DNA from: Fischerella sp. PCC 9431
GTDB taxonomy: Bacteria > Cyanobacteriota > Cyanobacteriia > Cyanobacteriales > Nostocaceae
Assembly (NCBI RefSeq): GCF_000447295.1
Contig: NZ_KE650771.1
Span: forward strand, 250,184-314,183
Reading direction: 5' to 3'
DNA length: 64,000 nt
The notes under the pieces were generated by a model. That model did not search any database and had not been told where the DNA came from. It saw nothing but the letters and a program-made list of their open reading frames with translations. Every line of letters starts with the position of its first letter. Within the stretch, counting starts at the first letter, position 1. Of this stretch, positions 29,857 through 39,315 are shown piece by piece. The position numbers and the translations under genes are program-made.

Positions 29857-31170
29857 ATGATTATTATTGATCGTGCTTTAGCTGCTCGTGCGGAAGCAGG
29901 AAAACCTGTAAAGGTCGGTATGATTGGTGCAGGCTTTATGGGTCGGGGAATTGCAAATCAAATTGCTAACTCTGTTCCTGGGATGGAGTTAGTAGCGATT
30001 TCTAACCGCAATCTTAATGCTGCAAAACGAGCTTATTCAGAAGCAGGAATTGAGAATTTTCAAGTTGCTAACACTGTGACTGAATTAGAAGCTGCGATCG
30101 CCAGTGGTGGTTATGCTGTCACCGAAGATGCGATGTTACTTTGCCGTGCGGAAGGGATTGATGCCTTAATAGAAGTTACTGGCGCTGTGGAGTTTGGCGC
30201 TCATGTGATCATGGAAGCGATCGCCTATCGTAAGCACGTGATTATGATGAATGCTGAACTTGATGGCACCATTGGTTCTATTTTAAAAGTGTACGCTGAC
30301 AAAGCTGGTGTGATTCTCTCGGCCTGCGATGGTGATCAGCCAGGCGTACAAATGAACCTCTATCGCTTTGTGAAAAGTATCGGTTTAACTCCTCTATTGT
30401 GTGGTAATATCAAGGGCTTACAAGATCCGTACCGCAACCCTACCACCCAAGAAGCATTTGCCAAGCGCTGGGGACAAAAAGCGCATATGGTGACTAGCTT
30501 TGCTGACGGTACAAAAATTTCCTTTGAGCAGGCGATCGTTGCCAATGGTACAGGTATGAAAGTTGCCAAGCGGGGAATGCTGGGATATGACTTTAATGGT
30601 CACGTTGATGAAATGACTCAAATGTATGACGTTGACCAACTTAAAGAACTCGGTGGTATCGTTGATTATGTAGTAGGTGCCAAACCAGGGCCAGGAGTAT
30701 TTGTCTTTGGTACTCACGATGATCCCAAGCAACAACATTACCTTAATTTGTACAAATTAGGTGAAGGACCACTGTATAGCTTTTATACTCCTTACCACCT
30801 CTGCCATTTTGAAGTACCATTATCAGTGGCTCGTGCAGTTCTTTTCCAAGATTATGTGTTGAGTCCCTTGGGCGCGCCCATTGTCGATGTTGTCACCACT
30901 GCCAAAATTGACTTGAAAGCAGGAGAAACTTTAGATGGCATTGGCTACTACATGACCTACGGACAGTGTGAAAACTCTAACATAGTTCAAGAGCAAAATC
31001 TCTTGCCAATGGGTTTAGCTGAAGGGTGTCGTCTGAAACGCGATATTTCCAAGGATCAAGTTCTTACCTACGATGATGTGGAACTACCAGAGGGTAGACT
31101 TTGCGATCAACTCAGAACTGAACAAAACGCCTATTTCGCTTCTGCCAAAACCTTGACAGCTGTTGGGTAA
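29857..31170 (+). CDS. NAD(P)-dependent oxidoreductase with C-terminal SAF domain
   Basis: A 437-residue protein. The N-terminal Rossmann region has VGMIGAGFMGRGIANQI, as in homoserine-dehydrogenase-like and Gfo/Idh-type enzymes. The C-terminal about 70 residues (MGLAEGCRLKRDISKDQVLTYDDVELPEG) form an SAF domain, which is known from sialic acid synthases, altronate dehydratases and related proteins. The combination is found in polysaccharide loci; its reaction has not been assigned here. The start codon at 29857 follows AGGAG closely. It lies 30 bp after the MITE-like element. Confidence 0.8.
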   Translation: MIIIDRALAARAEAGKPVKVGMIGAGFMGRGIANQIANSVPGMELVAISNRNLNAAKRAYSEAGIENFQVANTVTELEAAIASGGYAVTEDAMLLCRAEGIDALIEVTGAVEFGAHVIMEAIAYRKHVIMMNAELDGTIGSILKVYADKAGVILSACDGDQPGVQMNLYRFVKSIGLTPLLCGNIKGLQDPYRNPTTQEAFAKRWGQKAHMVTSFADGTKISFEQAIVANGTGMKVAKRGMLGYDFNGHVDEMTQMYDVDQLKELGGIVDYVVGAKPGPGVFVFGTHDDPKQQHYLNLYKLGEGPLYSFYTPYHLCHFEVPLSVARAVLFQDYVLSPLGAPIVDVVTTAKIDLKAGETLDGIGYYMTYGQCENSNIVQEQNLLPMGLAEGCRLKRDISKDQVLTYDDVELPEGRLCDQLRTEQNAYFASAKTLTAVG

Positions 31171-31781
31171 AGTAGGTCAATACCCAATAGGGATAGCAAC
31201 ACTATTTTTCTGCTAAAGGGGGAAAGGGATGCATATTTATCTCTTTCCCCTTCGCCTTTAAACTTTTCAAAAATTAATTTACTGTAGATAGGATTTGCGT
31301 AAAATATTATAATGAGTTGTTTTATATACTCGCTGTCTCCTTTAAAAAGTGGTATACTGAAGCTTACTACATTATTCGCAATCAAAAGTATAAAACTAGA
31401 CGCTTTTTATCTGAAAAATCACTACTTGAGTAGTATAGTCAAAACCCATATCGCTGAAATTACTACATTTTTAACAAAAAATGTGTATTTATTGATACTG
31501 CGTTTCATTTTAAGGGAAAACACTTTCATAATTTATCGTCTTGCGATCGCACAATTTCTAGACAGTCAAAAAGTTTACTATTTCTGAAATTTTCAGTTTG
31601 ATAAAATATCTGCAAAAATAATAAAAATTTATAATAAACGCATGTATCCTTAGTGAATACGCTATTCAAGATAGTGTAAATTGGGGTATCTCGTAATTAA
31701 TCAGCTGCCGAAAATTAAAGTTTTCGTAAATGACATCATATAATACTAAACTTTTTCTCTAATTTCAAGGAAAATTTTGAT
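31171..31781. other. Intergenic region downstream of the SAF-domain gene
   Basis: A possible terminator stem lies at 31215-31259: AAAGGGGGAAAGGGA pairs with a TCTCTTTCCCC-type arm. The remaining DNA is AT-rich with no convincing gene. A 91-codon frame at 31312-31587 has poor coding character and is left out. Confidence 0.35.
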
Positions 31782-32021
31782 ATGAGGGCTTTTAAAACAC
31801 TAAAAACGCTAATTCAGAAATCAGTGATGCCAATTATTAACAAATTACTGCTCAGGTTACTTGACAAATTTGCAGTAGACCTGTTGCATAAATTATCTAA
31901 TTGGTCAATAAGTAACAATACAGGTGAAAACCATCATATATCTTTATTTTGTAGACAAGTAGGATGGATAGATGATTTAAATTCAGATATTAAGCCATAT
32001 CAACCCTCACCAAACTCTTAG
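31782..32021 (+). CDS. Small hypothetical protein (79 aa), uncertain
   Basis: A 79-codon frame beginning MRAFKTLKTLIQKSVMP after a CAAGGA ribosome-binding-like sequence about 8 bases upstream. The N-terminal half is basic and amphipathic; the C-terminus is polar. No family recognised. It stands alone between the two HEP-island operons and could be a leader peptide, a small membrane-associated protein or a chance frame. Confidence 0.3.
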   Translation: MRAFKTLKTLIQKSVMPIINKLLLRLLDKFAVDLLHKLSNWSISNNTGENHHISLFCRQVGWIDDLNSDIKPYQPSPNS

Positions 32022-32232
32022 TTTTATTATTTGTGCTGTCTGCAACACTTCATCAGAAATTTACAAAAATCGGAATTCACAGAGAAGTTTTTGAAAAATT
32101 AAAAAATATTTCAGGATTTTCCTGTTTATAGATTGTATTAACGACGTATCTACAAAATAACTAAGCGTGAGTATGGTATTGAAGATTAATTTTTTAATTA
32201 CTGCCGTTCTATAGAGTTAATTTATAAAGAAT

Positions 32233-33333
32233 ATGAAAGTAGCTTTAGTACATGATTACTTAACCCAGCGAGGCGGTGCCGAAAGAGTCTTTGAATTGCT
32301 TTGTAAACGCTACCCCAAAGCAGATATATACACCTCTTTGTACGACCCCCAGCAAACAATCGACTTAGGTGAACGGATTGTCAATACAACTTTTTTGCAA
32401 AATATTCCTGGTGCTGCAAAATATTTTCGCCTCATGGCCCCCTTTTATTTTCCAGCTTTCCGTGCTTTAGACTTACAGGAATATGATTTGATTATCAGCA
32501 GTAGCACTAGCTTCGCTAAAGCAGTACGGAAAAATCCTTCAGCCAAGCATATTTGCTTTTGTCATAACATTACTCGTTTTTTATGGGATACAGAAACATA
32601 TTTACGGGAGTACGGTGATTATAGATATTTTGCTCCTTTAATCGAGCAAGTTTTTCAAGTCATGAGAAAGGTGGATCTTGCATATGCACAAGAACCAGAC
32701 CTTTACATAGCAAATTCCAGTGTTGTAGCCCGTCGTATTCAAACCACTTACGGTAAAAAAGCTATTGTTATTAATTATCCTATTGATACTAGTAAGTTTG
32801 TTTTTGCAAAATCTAAAGAAGATTATTATCTAGCTTCGGCTCGGATGATTAGCTACAAACGCCTTGATATAATAGTGGAAGCTTTTAATTGGCTAGGATG
32901 GCGATTATTAATATCAGGGAATGGCCCAGAGCGAGAACGGTTACAATCAAAAGCTCTTAACAATATAGAGTTTTTAGGACACGTCACAGACAGCCAGCGT
33001 ACGCAATTATTCGCTAAAGCTAAGTCTATCATAGTAGCCGCTTTAGAAGACTATGGATTAGTTCCAGTAGAGGCTAATGCCAGTGGAACACCAGTAATCG
33101 CCTATGGAGCAGGTGGAGTCTTGGATACTCAAATACCAGGAAAAACGGGAGTGTTTTTTAAAAGGCAAACACCTGAATCTCTTCAAGCAGCTCTACTAGA
33201 AGCCAAGGAAATTCACTGGGATTACGAAGATATCCGTCATCATGCAGTGGCAAACTTTTCAGAGGAAGCTTTCTTTAGTAAAGTTGAGCAAGTTGTTGAT
33301 CAAGCTTGTAATTTAAACAGTTCACTAGTTTGA
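32233..33333 (+). CDS. Glycosyltransferase family 4
   Basis: A 366-residue GT-B enzyme. It starts KVALVHDYLTQRGGAERV, the donor-side GT4 opening, and has RMISYKRLDIIVEAF and the nucleotide-sugar-binding block EDYGLVPVEANASGTPVIAYGAGG with the E-x7-E-like arrangement. These features resemble WbaZ-type mannosyltransferases. It starts the second transcription unit of the island, 24 bp before the copolymerase gene. Likely donor and acceptor sugars cannot be fixed from sequence. Confidence 0.88.
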   Translation: MKVALVHDYLTQRGGAERVFELLCKRYPKADIYTSLYDPQQTIDLGERIVNTTFLQNIPGAAKYFRLMAPFYFPAFRALDLQEYDLIISSSTSFAKAVRKNPSAKHICFCHNITRFLWDTETYLREYGDYRYFAPLIEQVFQVMRKVDLAYAQEPDLYIANSSVVARRIQTTYGKKAIVINYPIDTSKFVFAKSKEDYYLASARMISYKRLDIIVEAFNWLGWRLLISGNGPERERLQSKALNNIEFLGHVTDSQRTQLFAKAKSIIVAALEDYGLVPVEANASGTPVIAYGAGGVLDTQIPGKTGVFFKRQTPESLQAALLEAKEIHWDYEDIRHHAVANFSEEAFFSKVEQVVDQACNLNSSLV

Positions 33334-33357
33334 CTTGTTAGCTGAGGAATAGTAAAC

Positions 33358-35586
33358 GTGATTCAATCCAGTCTGAGTCCCCATGTAAATCCAGTTAATG
33401 AAACAGAACCGGGTTATGGGCAAATCTTTGCAGTTCTCATCCGCAGACTTCCTTGGTTTATAGTAGTATTTGTCACTTGTATTGCTGGTGCAGCTTTGAT
33501 CACAAAAAGAACACCACCAACATACAAAAGCTCAATGCAGTTGTTGGTAGAACCTAACTACAAACAAAACACACAAGGAACAACTACAGGAAGTAACTTT
33601 ACTGATTCTAACGTTGTTATTGATACTGCTACTCAGCTTAATATTATGCAGAGTTCGGCGCTGATTCAAAAAGCAGTCGATAAACTCAAGGCTGAGTACC
33701 CAGATATAACAGCGGATCAGATTCAGAGAGCTTTGGTATTAAATCAATTAAGAACAAAAGAAGACAATCTTGCTACCAATATTTTTCAAGCGGATTATAC
33801 CGATACAGATCCAGATAAAACAGAAAGAGTTCTAAATGCCATCAGACAAGTATATTTGGAATATAACAGACAACAACAAGCCGAGCGTTTAAGAAAAGGT
33901 CTAAGGGTTGTTCAGCAACAGTTAAGAGACACTGTAGAAGAAGTAAATAAAGCAGAAGCAAATTTGCAGCGCTTCCGCAGAAATCAAAATTTAATTGACC
34001 CAGAAGCACAGGCAAAATCTCTAGAAGATAATTTAAATGCTATTCTTCAAGACCGACGCACAACTCGCGCTCAATATGAAGAGGCTAGAGCTCGCTACGC
34101 ATCTTTGCAACAACAATTGCAGAGTACTCCACAGAATGCTCTTGTAGAAGCACGTCTGAGTCAGTCTACCCGTTACCAAGCACTACTCAACGAAATTCAA
34201 AAAACCCAACTGGCTTTAGCGCAGGAACGTTTACGTTTCACCGATCAAGCTCCCAGTGTGATCAAGCTAGTAGAACAACTCCAGAAACAGAAAGAGTTAT
34301 TACAACAAGAAGCAGGAAATACTTTAGGAGGACAACAAAGTAATACCAACGCATCAGGAGGTAATCTCCTCAACCAAGGACAGAAAAGCGAAATTGATCT
34401 AACTCTTGCAGGTCAGTTAGTAGAAACACAAACAAATTTACTAGCTTTGGCAGCTCGTGACCAAAGTTTAGCTAAGAAAGAACAACAAGTACGCGATGAG
34501 CTTAAAAGCTTCCCTGCTAAGTTAGCAGAATATAGTCGCTTGCAACCACAAATTCAACTTGGTCGTGAAAGATTACAAGAACTGCTAAAAGCACAACAAC
34601 AGTTACAGCAGGAACTTGACAAAGGAGGATTTAACTGGGAAGTTGTGGAACCACCTCGTAAGGGTATTTTCATGGGTCCCGACCTCAAGCAAAATCTGAT
34701 GCTGGGCGCAGTTGTAGGTCTGATGTTAGGAGGTGTTGCTGCTTTTATTCGTGACGCATCTGATGATTCTGTTCATACGACTGCTGAACTAGAAAGACAA
34801 ACTTCTTTACCTGTATTGGGAACTACACCCAAATTACCACCTGCTAAAACCAGAGAATCTGTCTTCAAATTACCATTTGGCAAGCCAGAGGTGCTTGCAC
34901 CTTGGACAATTCAAGTTTTGCAATCTCCTCCACGTTGGGAATCACTGGATTTGATTTATAAGAATATTGAACTTTTAAATTCAGTTTCCACCTTCAAATC
35001 TTTAATGGTCACTTCAGCATTACCTGATGAAGGTAAGTCAGGTTTGGCTCTAGGTTTAGCAATGAGTGCTGCTCGTTTACACAAACGAGTGTTACTAATT
35101 GATGCTAACTTACGCTCTCCCAACCTGCACCAACAACTCAATCTTCCCAACGAACAAGGACTTTCTACTTTATTGGTGAGTGAATCCACTCTACCCAATC
35201 AGATCAGTATTCCTTCCGCAGGCTCATCCTACATAGATATTTTGACGGCGGGCCCTGCACCAGCGGATCCAGCTAATTTGTTGAGTTCCCCCCGTATGGA
35301 AGAATTGATGGCTGCCTTTGAGGAGAGTTATGATTTAGTAATCGTAGATGCTCCTCCCGTTCTTGGCTTAGTTGATGCTCTACTCACAGCTTCAGCTTGT
35401 CGAAGTGTGATTATGGTAGCTAGCATTGGTAGAGTGACAAGAACTCAACTGGCACAAGCTACAGCAATGCTCAGTAGATTAAATTTAATTGGTGTTGTGG
35501 CAAATGGAGTATCAGATTCTGGTAGTACTTATGTACCTTATGCGAAACAACACTCACTAGCATTGCAAAGAGCAATGGAAGAATAA
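33358..35586 (+). CDS. Wzc-like polysaccharide copolymerase / bacterial tyrosine kinase family protein
   Basis: A 742-residue inner-membrane protein beginning at GTG with GAGGA upstream. The N-terminal Wzz region has TM1 at about 29-48 (RLPWFIVVFVTCIAGAALI), a long coiled-coil periplasmic domain (about 130-420) and TM2 at about 442-462. The cytoplasmic C-terminal half has Walker A PDEGKSGLAL, Walker A' LLIDANLRSP and Walker B LVIVDAPPV. Only two Tyr are present in the last about 25 residues, fewer than in the Tyr-rich tail of Wzc. It probably controls polymer length and export with the polymerase. Confidence 0.87.
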   Translation: MIQSSLSPHVNPVNETEPGYGQIFAVLIRRLPWFIVVFVTCIAGAALITKRTPPTYKSSMQLLVEPNYKQNTQGTTTGSNFTDSNVVIDTATQLNIMQSSALIQKAVDKLKAEYPDITADQIQRALVLNQLRTKEDNLATNIFQADYTDTDPDKTERVLNAIRQVYLEYNRQQQAERLRKGLRVVQQQLRDTVEEVNKAEANLQRFRRNQNLIDPEAQAKSLEDNLNAILQDRRTTRAQYEEARARYASLQQQLQSTPQNALVEARLSQSTRYQALLNEIQKTQLALAQERLRFTDQAPSVIKLVEQLQKQKELLQQEAGNTLGGQQSNTNASGGNLLNQGQKSEIDLTLAGQLVETQTNLLALAARDQSLAKKEQQVRDELKSFPAKLAEYSRLQPQIQLGRERLQELLKAQQQLQQELDKGGFNWEVVEPPRKGIFMGPDLKQNLMLGAVVGLMLGGVAAFIRDASDDSVHTTAELERQTSLPVLGTTPKLPPAKTRESVFKLPFGKPEVLAPWTIQVLQSPPRWESLDLIYKNIELLNSVSTFKSLMVTSALPDEGKSGLALGLAMSAARLHKRVLLIDANLRSPNLHQQLNLPNEQGLSTLLVSESTLPNQISIPSAGSSYIDILTAGPAPADPANLLSSPRMEELMAAFEESYDLVIVDAPPVLGLVDALLTASACRSVIMVASIGRVTRTQLAQATAMLSRLNLIGVVANGVSDSGSTYVPYAKQHSLALQRAMEE

Positions 35587-35606
35587 CCTAGCAAATAAAA
35601 AAAGGT

Positions 35607-35645
35607 AAAAGTTAGCGCTTTCCTGTAGGAAAGCGCTAACTTTTT
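35607..35645 (+). terminator. Strong intrinsic terminator after the Wzc-like gene
   Basis: A perfect 17-bp inverted repeat (35607-35623 and 35628-35644) with loop TGTA, GC-rich in the middle (GTTAGCGCTTTCC) and followed by a T-run. This ends the transcription unit that includes the GT4 and copolymerase genes. Confidence 0.88.
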
Positions 35646-36365
35646 GTTTTATGGAATACATTTGAGTTAGTTAATTCACCAGACGAATGTGGGGAGTAGG
35701 GATGTCAAGGTGCGTAAATGGGATTTTTAGCTTCCGCAAGGTGGATGTCAGAGAAAATAAGAGTGTTTTTTGGAATTAAAATCCTTAAACGCCCCTAAAT
35801 TGTTTACTGAAACTTCTCACGTCCATACCTCTAAAGCCTTTTTTGCGAACCCCAAATGTTAAACGAGCCTTTGCTCCAAGCTTGAAATGAAATTTGCTCG
35901 TAATAATTAATTTTCTCTAAAAATCATTTCTAGGTATGACAGCAGAAGAAATTCATAAGAACTTAATATTTTTTTGGGAAAAACCCAACCTCCTTAAAGA
36001 GTAAATAAAGAATTGATTTTAACGACCGCTATTTTTACTGATTCTTATATCCTAGATATTGAAGCACATTAACTCAAAAAATCAAAGTACAAAATGAGAA
36101 AAATATCAAAGTAAACAATCTAAGTAGTTTTTAGATATATCTAAAAAATAAAAAATATCTCTAAACTTATTATAAATGTCACCTTCTTAAATCAGGAATT
36201 TAATCAACAAGATGTGTAGATAATTATATGAAAATTGCTCAATTTATCTTGTTTACTAAAATCAGACTTAAGTTTGATTATAAAACAAAAAACAGGTCAG
36301 ATTCTTTGGTGTAAAAGCCTTTGATATCAGATCAGGAATCTACCATATTTATAAGTATAAAACAT
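35646..36365. other. Intergenic region upstream of hepC
   Basis: About 720 bp. It should carry the hepC promoter. On the minus strand a short open stretch (about 35785-35901) reads like protein (KARLTFGVRKKGFRGMDVRS) without a start codon and may be a decayed element. The right half is very AT-rich. No regulator site could be assigned. Confidence 0.4.
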
Positions 36366-37115
36366 ATGACTACATCAATAATTCCAACAATAGACAACTG
36401 CTACACTACAGAGCAACAACACAAAGGCGATCGCCACCCATATTGCACACTTGTATGGCGTCGGGATCAGTTGTTAGTCAAGCCTCTAGGAAAAGTAAAG
36501 CAACCCTATCTGCCCGTATTAGATAATGAGCAATCATTAGCAGAGTGCTTGCAGCGTTCTTCAGTGAAGTTAGTTCGTATCGATCCAAAACTAGGCGAAG
36601 CGAAGCTAAATTTTTGGGCTAATGCTTGTGAGCAATCATCAAAGCCCATATATTTACGCGTAGACTCTGGCAAAAATTATCATACATCAGAAAGTTCTTT
36701 ATTGAAAGTCTTAAGAGTACTGATAGATTGGATTGTAGCCTTGTTGTTGTTGGTAGTCACAAGTCCACTCGCGTTTGTATTAGCATTGTCAATGCGCTTA
36801 TCTTCTTCTGAACCTGTTTTAAACAGAGAGTGGCATGTTGGCGAACGGGGCAAGTTATTTAGGGGATTTAAGTTTCGTACCACGCCAGTGAGTAGAAAAA
36901 CAGGATTGCACAATCTGCCATTGCTACTAAATGTAGTGCGAGGTGAAATGAGTTTATCAGGGCCTCGTTGTTGGACATTAGCAGAAGCACTAGAATTAAA
37001 CGCTAAAGAACAACAACAGCTAAATCAACTACCCGGAGTAGTGAGTTCATGGCAGGTAGAACAAGCAGAGTCCAATCAGTTGATTCTAGATTCAGCAAAT
37101 AGCTTTGAAATGTAA
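36366..37115 (+). CDS. hepC: HepC, sugar transferase-like heterocyst envelope protein
   Basis: The ATG at 36366 (MTTSIIPTIDN) is preferred over 36321. The 249-residue product has one membrane helix (about 120-142) followed by the polyprenyl-phosphate sugar-phosphate transferase domain: GERGKLFRGFKFRT and NVVRGEMSLSGPR are family marks. At the position of the conserved S-L-D-E-L-P catalytic dyad it reads GLHNLP (His182-Asn183), so the Asp-Glu pair is missing. HepC is needed for the heterocyst polysaccharide layer in Anabaena. It sits just before hepA, as it does there. It may be a non-catalytic member of its family. Confidence 0.85.
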   Translation: MTTSIIPTIDNCYTTEQQHKGDRHPYCTLVWRRDQLLVKPLGKVKQPYLPVLDNEQSLAECLQRSSVKLVRIDPKLGEAKLNFWANACEQSSKPIYLRVDSGKNYHTSESSLLKVLRVLIDWIVALLLLVVTSPLAFVLALSMRLSSSEPVLNREWHVGERGKLFRGFKFRTTPVSRKTGLHNLPLLLNVVRGEMSLSGPRCWTLAEALELNAKEQQQLNQLPGVVSSWQVEQAESNQLILDSANSFEM

Positions 37116-37457
37116 TATTCACATATTTGCTGGTCTATGTAGAGTAGGATGTAGACATCCTACTCATTACTCATATGAAACAGGGTAAACTGCACAAGAG
37201 CAAGTTGCTGGCGTTCTCCAGTCGAAGGTTTTATGAAAAATATCAATATCATATGACCGATAATTCCGAGCAGGGTAAAAGAAAGCAGATAAATCCTGTG
37301 ACTCAATTCGGTTTTCTAAAATCCAAAATCGTTCGGCTGAGGCTCACGACAAAGTCTAAAATCCAAAATAGCTTGACCCTGCTTTTTATTCTTAAACTGC
37401 TTGATACTTGCTTTATGATGTCTTGCTAATACTCCAGAAGTTGTATAGAAAATAACT
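37116..37457. other. hepC-hepA intergenic region with dispersed repeats
   Basis: Carries two copies of the TCTAAAATCCAAAAT repeat (about 37315-37330 and 37352-37367) and a short frame at 37175-37429 that overlaps them and looks non-coding. The hepA promoter or processing site is expected here. Confidence 0.45.
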
Positions 37458-39302
37458 ATGCCCCGAAAAATATCTCTACTCACCCGTAGATTACTGCAAG
37501 CTACCAGTTTTTGGAAAAACAACAGCTTCATTTTAAGAGAGTTTAATAACTTTCGACGTCTGGTAATAGCTGCGTTGATATTCTCGTTTTTAGCGGCAAC
37601 TTTTGAGGGTTTCGGTTTAGGTTTTTTACTTGCTTTTTTACAAAGTTTAACAAGCCCAGATGCCGAGCCTGTAAGAACAGGAATTCAATGGTTTGATATC
37701 TCGATTTTGGGGGTTAACACCTCTGCTACTGAACGATTATACAGAATATCTGCTCTGATTATCTGTACTACTTTTATACGTATATCTCTTAGCTATACTG
37801 CTCAGGTTTTCAACCAATTTTGTGAAGTCCATTTGGCAGATAACTTATGTAAACGCATTTTCGAGCAATTACAAGCTCAAAGCTTAGTTTATTTTGCCAA
37901 AAAGCGAGCCGGTGAATTAATTGATGTTCTGACAACTGAAATTTTAAGAGTCAGACAAATTTTTGGAGGTTTAGCTTTTTTAGTCACCAGAGCTTTAACT
38001 CTACTTATATATTCTATATCACTGTTTGTCTTATCATGGCAGCTAACAATTGTTTCATTTCTATTATTTAGTCTTGTAGCTGTTGGTATTTCCACACTAA
38101 ATAAACGAATTAGAGAAATTAGTTTTGGCATTTCTATTGCTAATGGTAAATTTACTTCCACAGCTTTAGAGTTTATTAATGGTATCCGCACAGTCCAAGC
38201 TTCTTCAACTCAAGACTTTGAGCGGAAAAGATTTTATCAATCTAGTGAAAGCGTCGTTCAAGCATGGAAAAAGAACTTTTTAATTTCTAATATTCCTAAA
38301 CCTGCGGCGGAAGCGTCATCAACAATGATCATGATCGGCATGATTATTTTTGTGACTACTAGTGAATTCATGCAGATCGGTGAATTATTGACTTTCTTCT
38401 TTGTGCTGTTTCGGATCATTCCAATTATCCAAGATCTCAATGGCACAACAGCATTTATCAGCAGTCAAGGAGGAGCAATAGATAATATTCAGGATTTACT
38501 CAAACCTGATGATAAAGTTTACTTTCAAAATGGCAAAATTGAGTTTCGGGAATTACAAAGGGCAATTGATGTAGTCTCTGTAGATTTTGGCTACGATCGC
38601 GAAAGTTTAGTCTTGCATAACGTTACCCTTTCTATAGAGAAAGGCAAAATGACAGCACTAGTTGGATCTACGGGTGCTGGAAAATCAACCCTAGCTGATT
38701 TGATTCCCCGCTTCCACGATCCCACAGAAGGAAAGGTTTTGGTAGACGGAGTTGATGTCCGAGAATTTGAGATTGATTCTTGGCGGCGAAAAATGGCCGT
38801 AGTCAGTCAAGATACATTTATTTTTAATACCTCTATTCGTAACAATATTGCCTACGGTACACCAGGGGTAACTCAAGCAGAAATTCGAGAAGCTGCACGT
38901 TTAGCAAATGCACTTGAATTTATTGAAGAAATGCCCGAAAGTTTTGATACCGTATTAGGCGATCGCGGTGTACGCTTATCTGGAGGACAAAGACAGCGCA
39001 TTGCTATTGCGAGAGCCTTATTACGCAATCCTCAAATTCTCATCTTAGATGAAGCCACAAGTGCTTTAGATTCCGTCACTGAAAAGTTGATTCAGGAATC
39101 TCTGGAAAAACTTGCTGTTGGTCGAACAGTAATTGCGATCGCTCACCGTCTTTCTACTATCGCCAAAGCTGATAAAGTTGTTGTGCTAGAACACGGTCGT
39201 GTTGTAGAACAAGGCAATTATCAAGATTTGCTAGAACAACGTGGCAAACTCTGGAAATATCATCAGGCGCAATACGAATCTAATCAGGGAACTTCTACGT
39301 AA
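37458..39302 (+). CDS. hepA: HepA, heterocyst envelope polysaccharide ABC transporter
   Basis: A 614-residue ABCB-type half transporter. The N-terminal membrane domain (about 30-330) has about six helices. The ATPase domain (about 355-600) has Walker A GSTGAGKSTL, Q-loop VSQDTF, signature LSGGQRQRIAIARALL, Walker B ILILDEATSALD and the H-loop IAHRLS. HepA of Anabaena is required for the heterocyst envelope polysaccharide. The fold resembles MsbA and the lipid-linked oligosaccharide flippase PglK. It lies directly after hepC and before a row of glycosyltransferase genes, matching the known gene order. Confidence 0.92.
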   Translation: MPRKISLLTRRLLQATSFWKNNSFILREFNNFRRLVIAALIFSFLAATFEGFGLGFLLAFLQSLTSPDAEPVRTGIQWFDISILGVNTSATERLYRISALIICTTFIRISLSYTAQVFNQFCEVHLADNLCKRIFEQLQAQSLVYFAKKRAGELIDVLTTEILRVRQIFGGLAFLVTRALTLLIYSISLFVLSWQLTIVSFLLFSLVAVGISTLNKRIREISFGISIANGKFTSTALEFINGIRTVQASSTQDFERKRFYQSSESVVQAWKKNFLISNIPKPAAEASSTMIMIGMIIFVTTSEFMQIGELLTFFFVLFRIIPIIQDLNGTTAFISSQGGAIDNIQDLLKPDDKVYFQNGKIEFRELQRAIDVVSVDFGYDRESLVLHNVTLSIEKGKMTALVGSTGAGKSTLADLIPRFHDPTEGKVLVDGVDVREFEIDSWRRKMAVVSQDTFIFNTSIRNNIAYGTPGVTQAEIREAARLANALEFIEEMPESFDTVLGDRGVRLSGGQRQRIAIARALLRNPQILILDEATSALDSVTEKLIQESLEKLAVGRTVIAIAHRLSTIAKADKVVVLEHGRVVEQGNYQDLLEQRGKLWKYHQAQYESNQGTST

Positions 39303-39315
39303 TTAGTTTTGGTCT

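Noticed and set aside
31312..31587. 91-codon plus-strand frame
   Set aside because: AT-driven composition, no ribosome-binding site, no family resemblance.
37175..37429. 84-codon frame between hepC and hepA
   Set aside because: It is largely made of the dispersed TCTAAAATCCAAAA repeat and has no coding character.
24099..37457. NtcA-type GTA-N8-TAC boxes upstream of rfbF, hepC and hepA
   Set aside because: No matching site with a suitable -10 element was found by eye; a computed scan would be needed.
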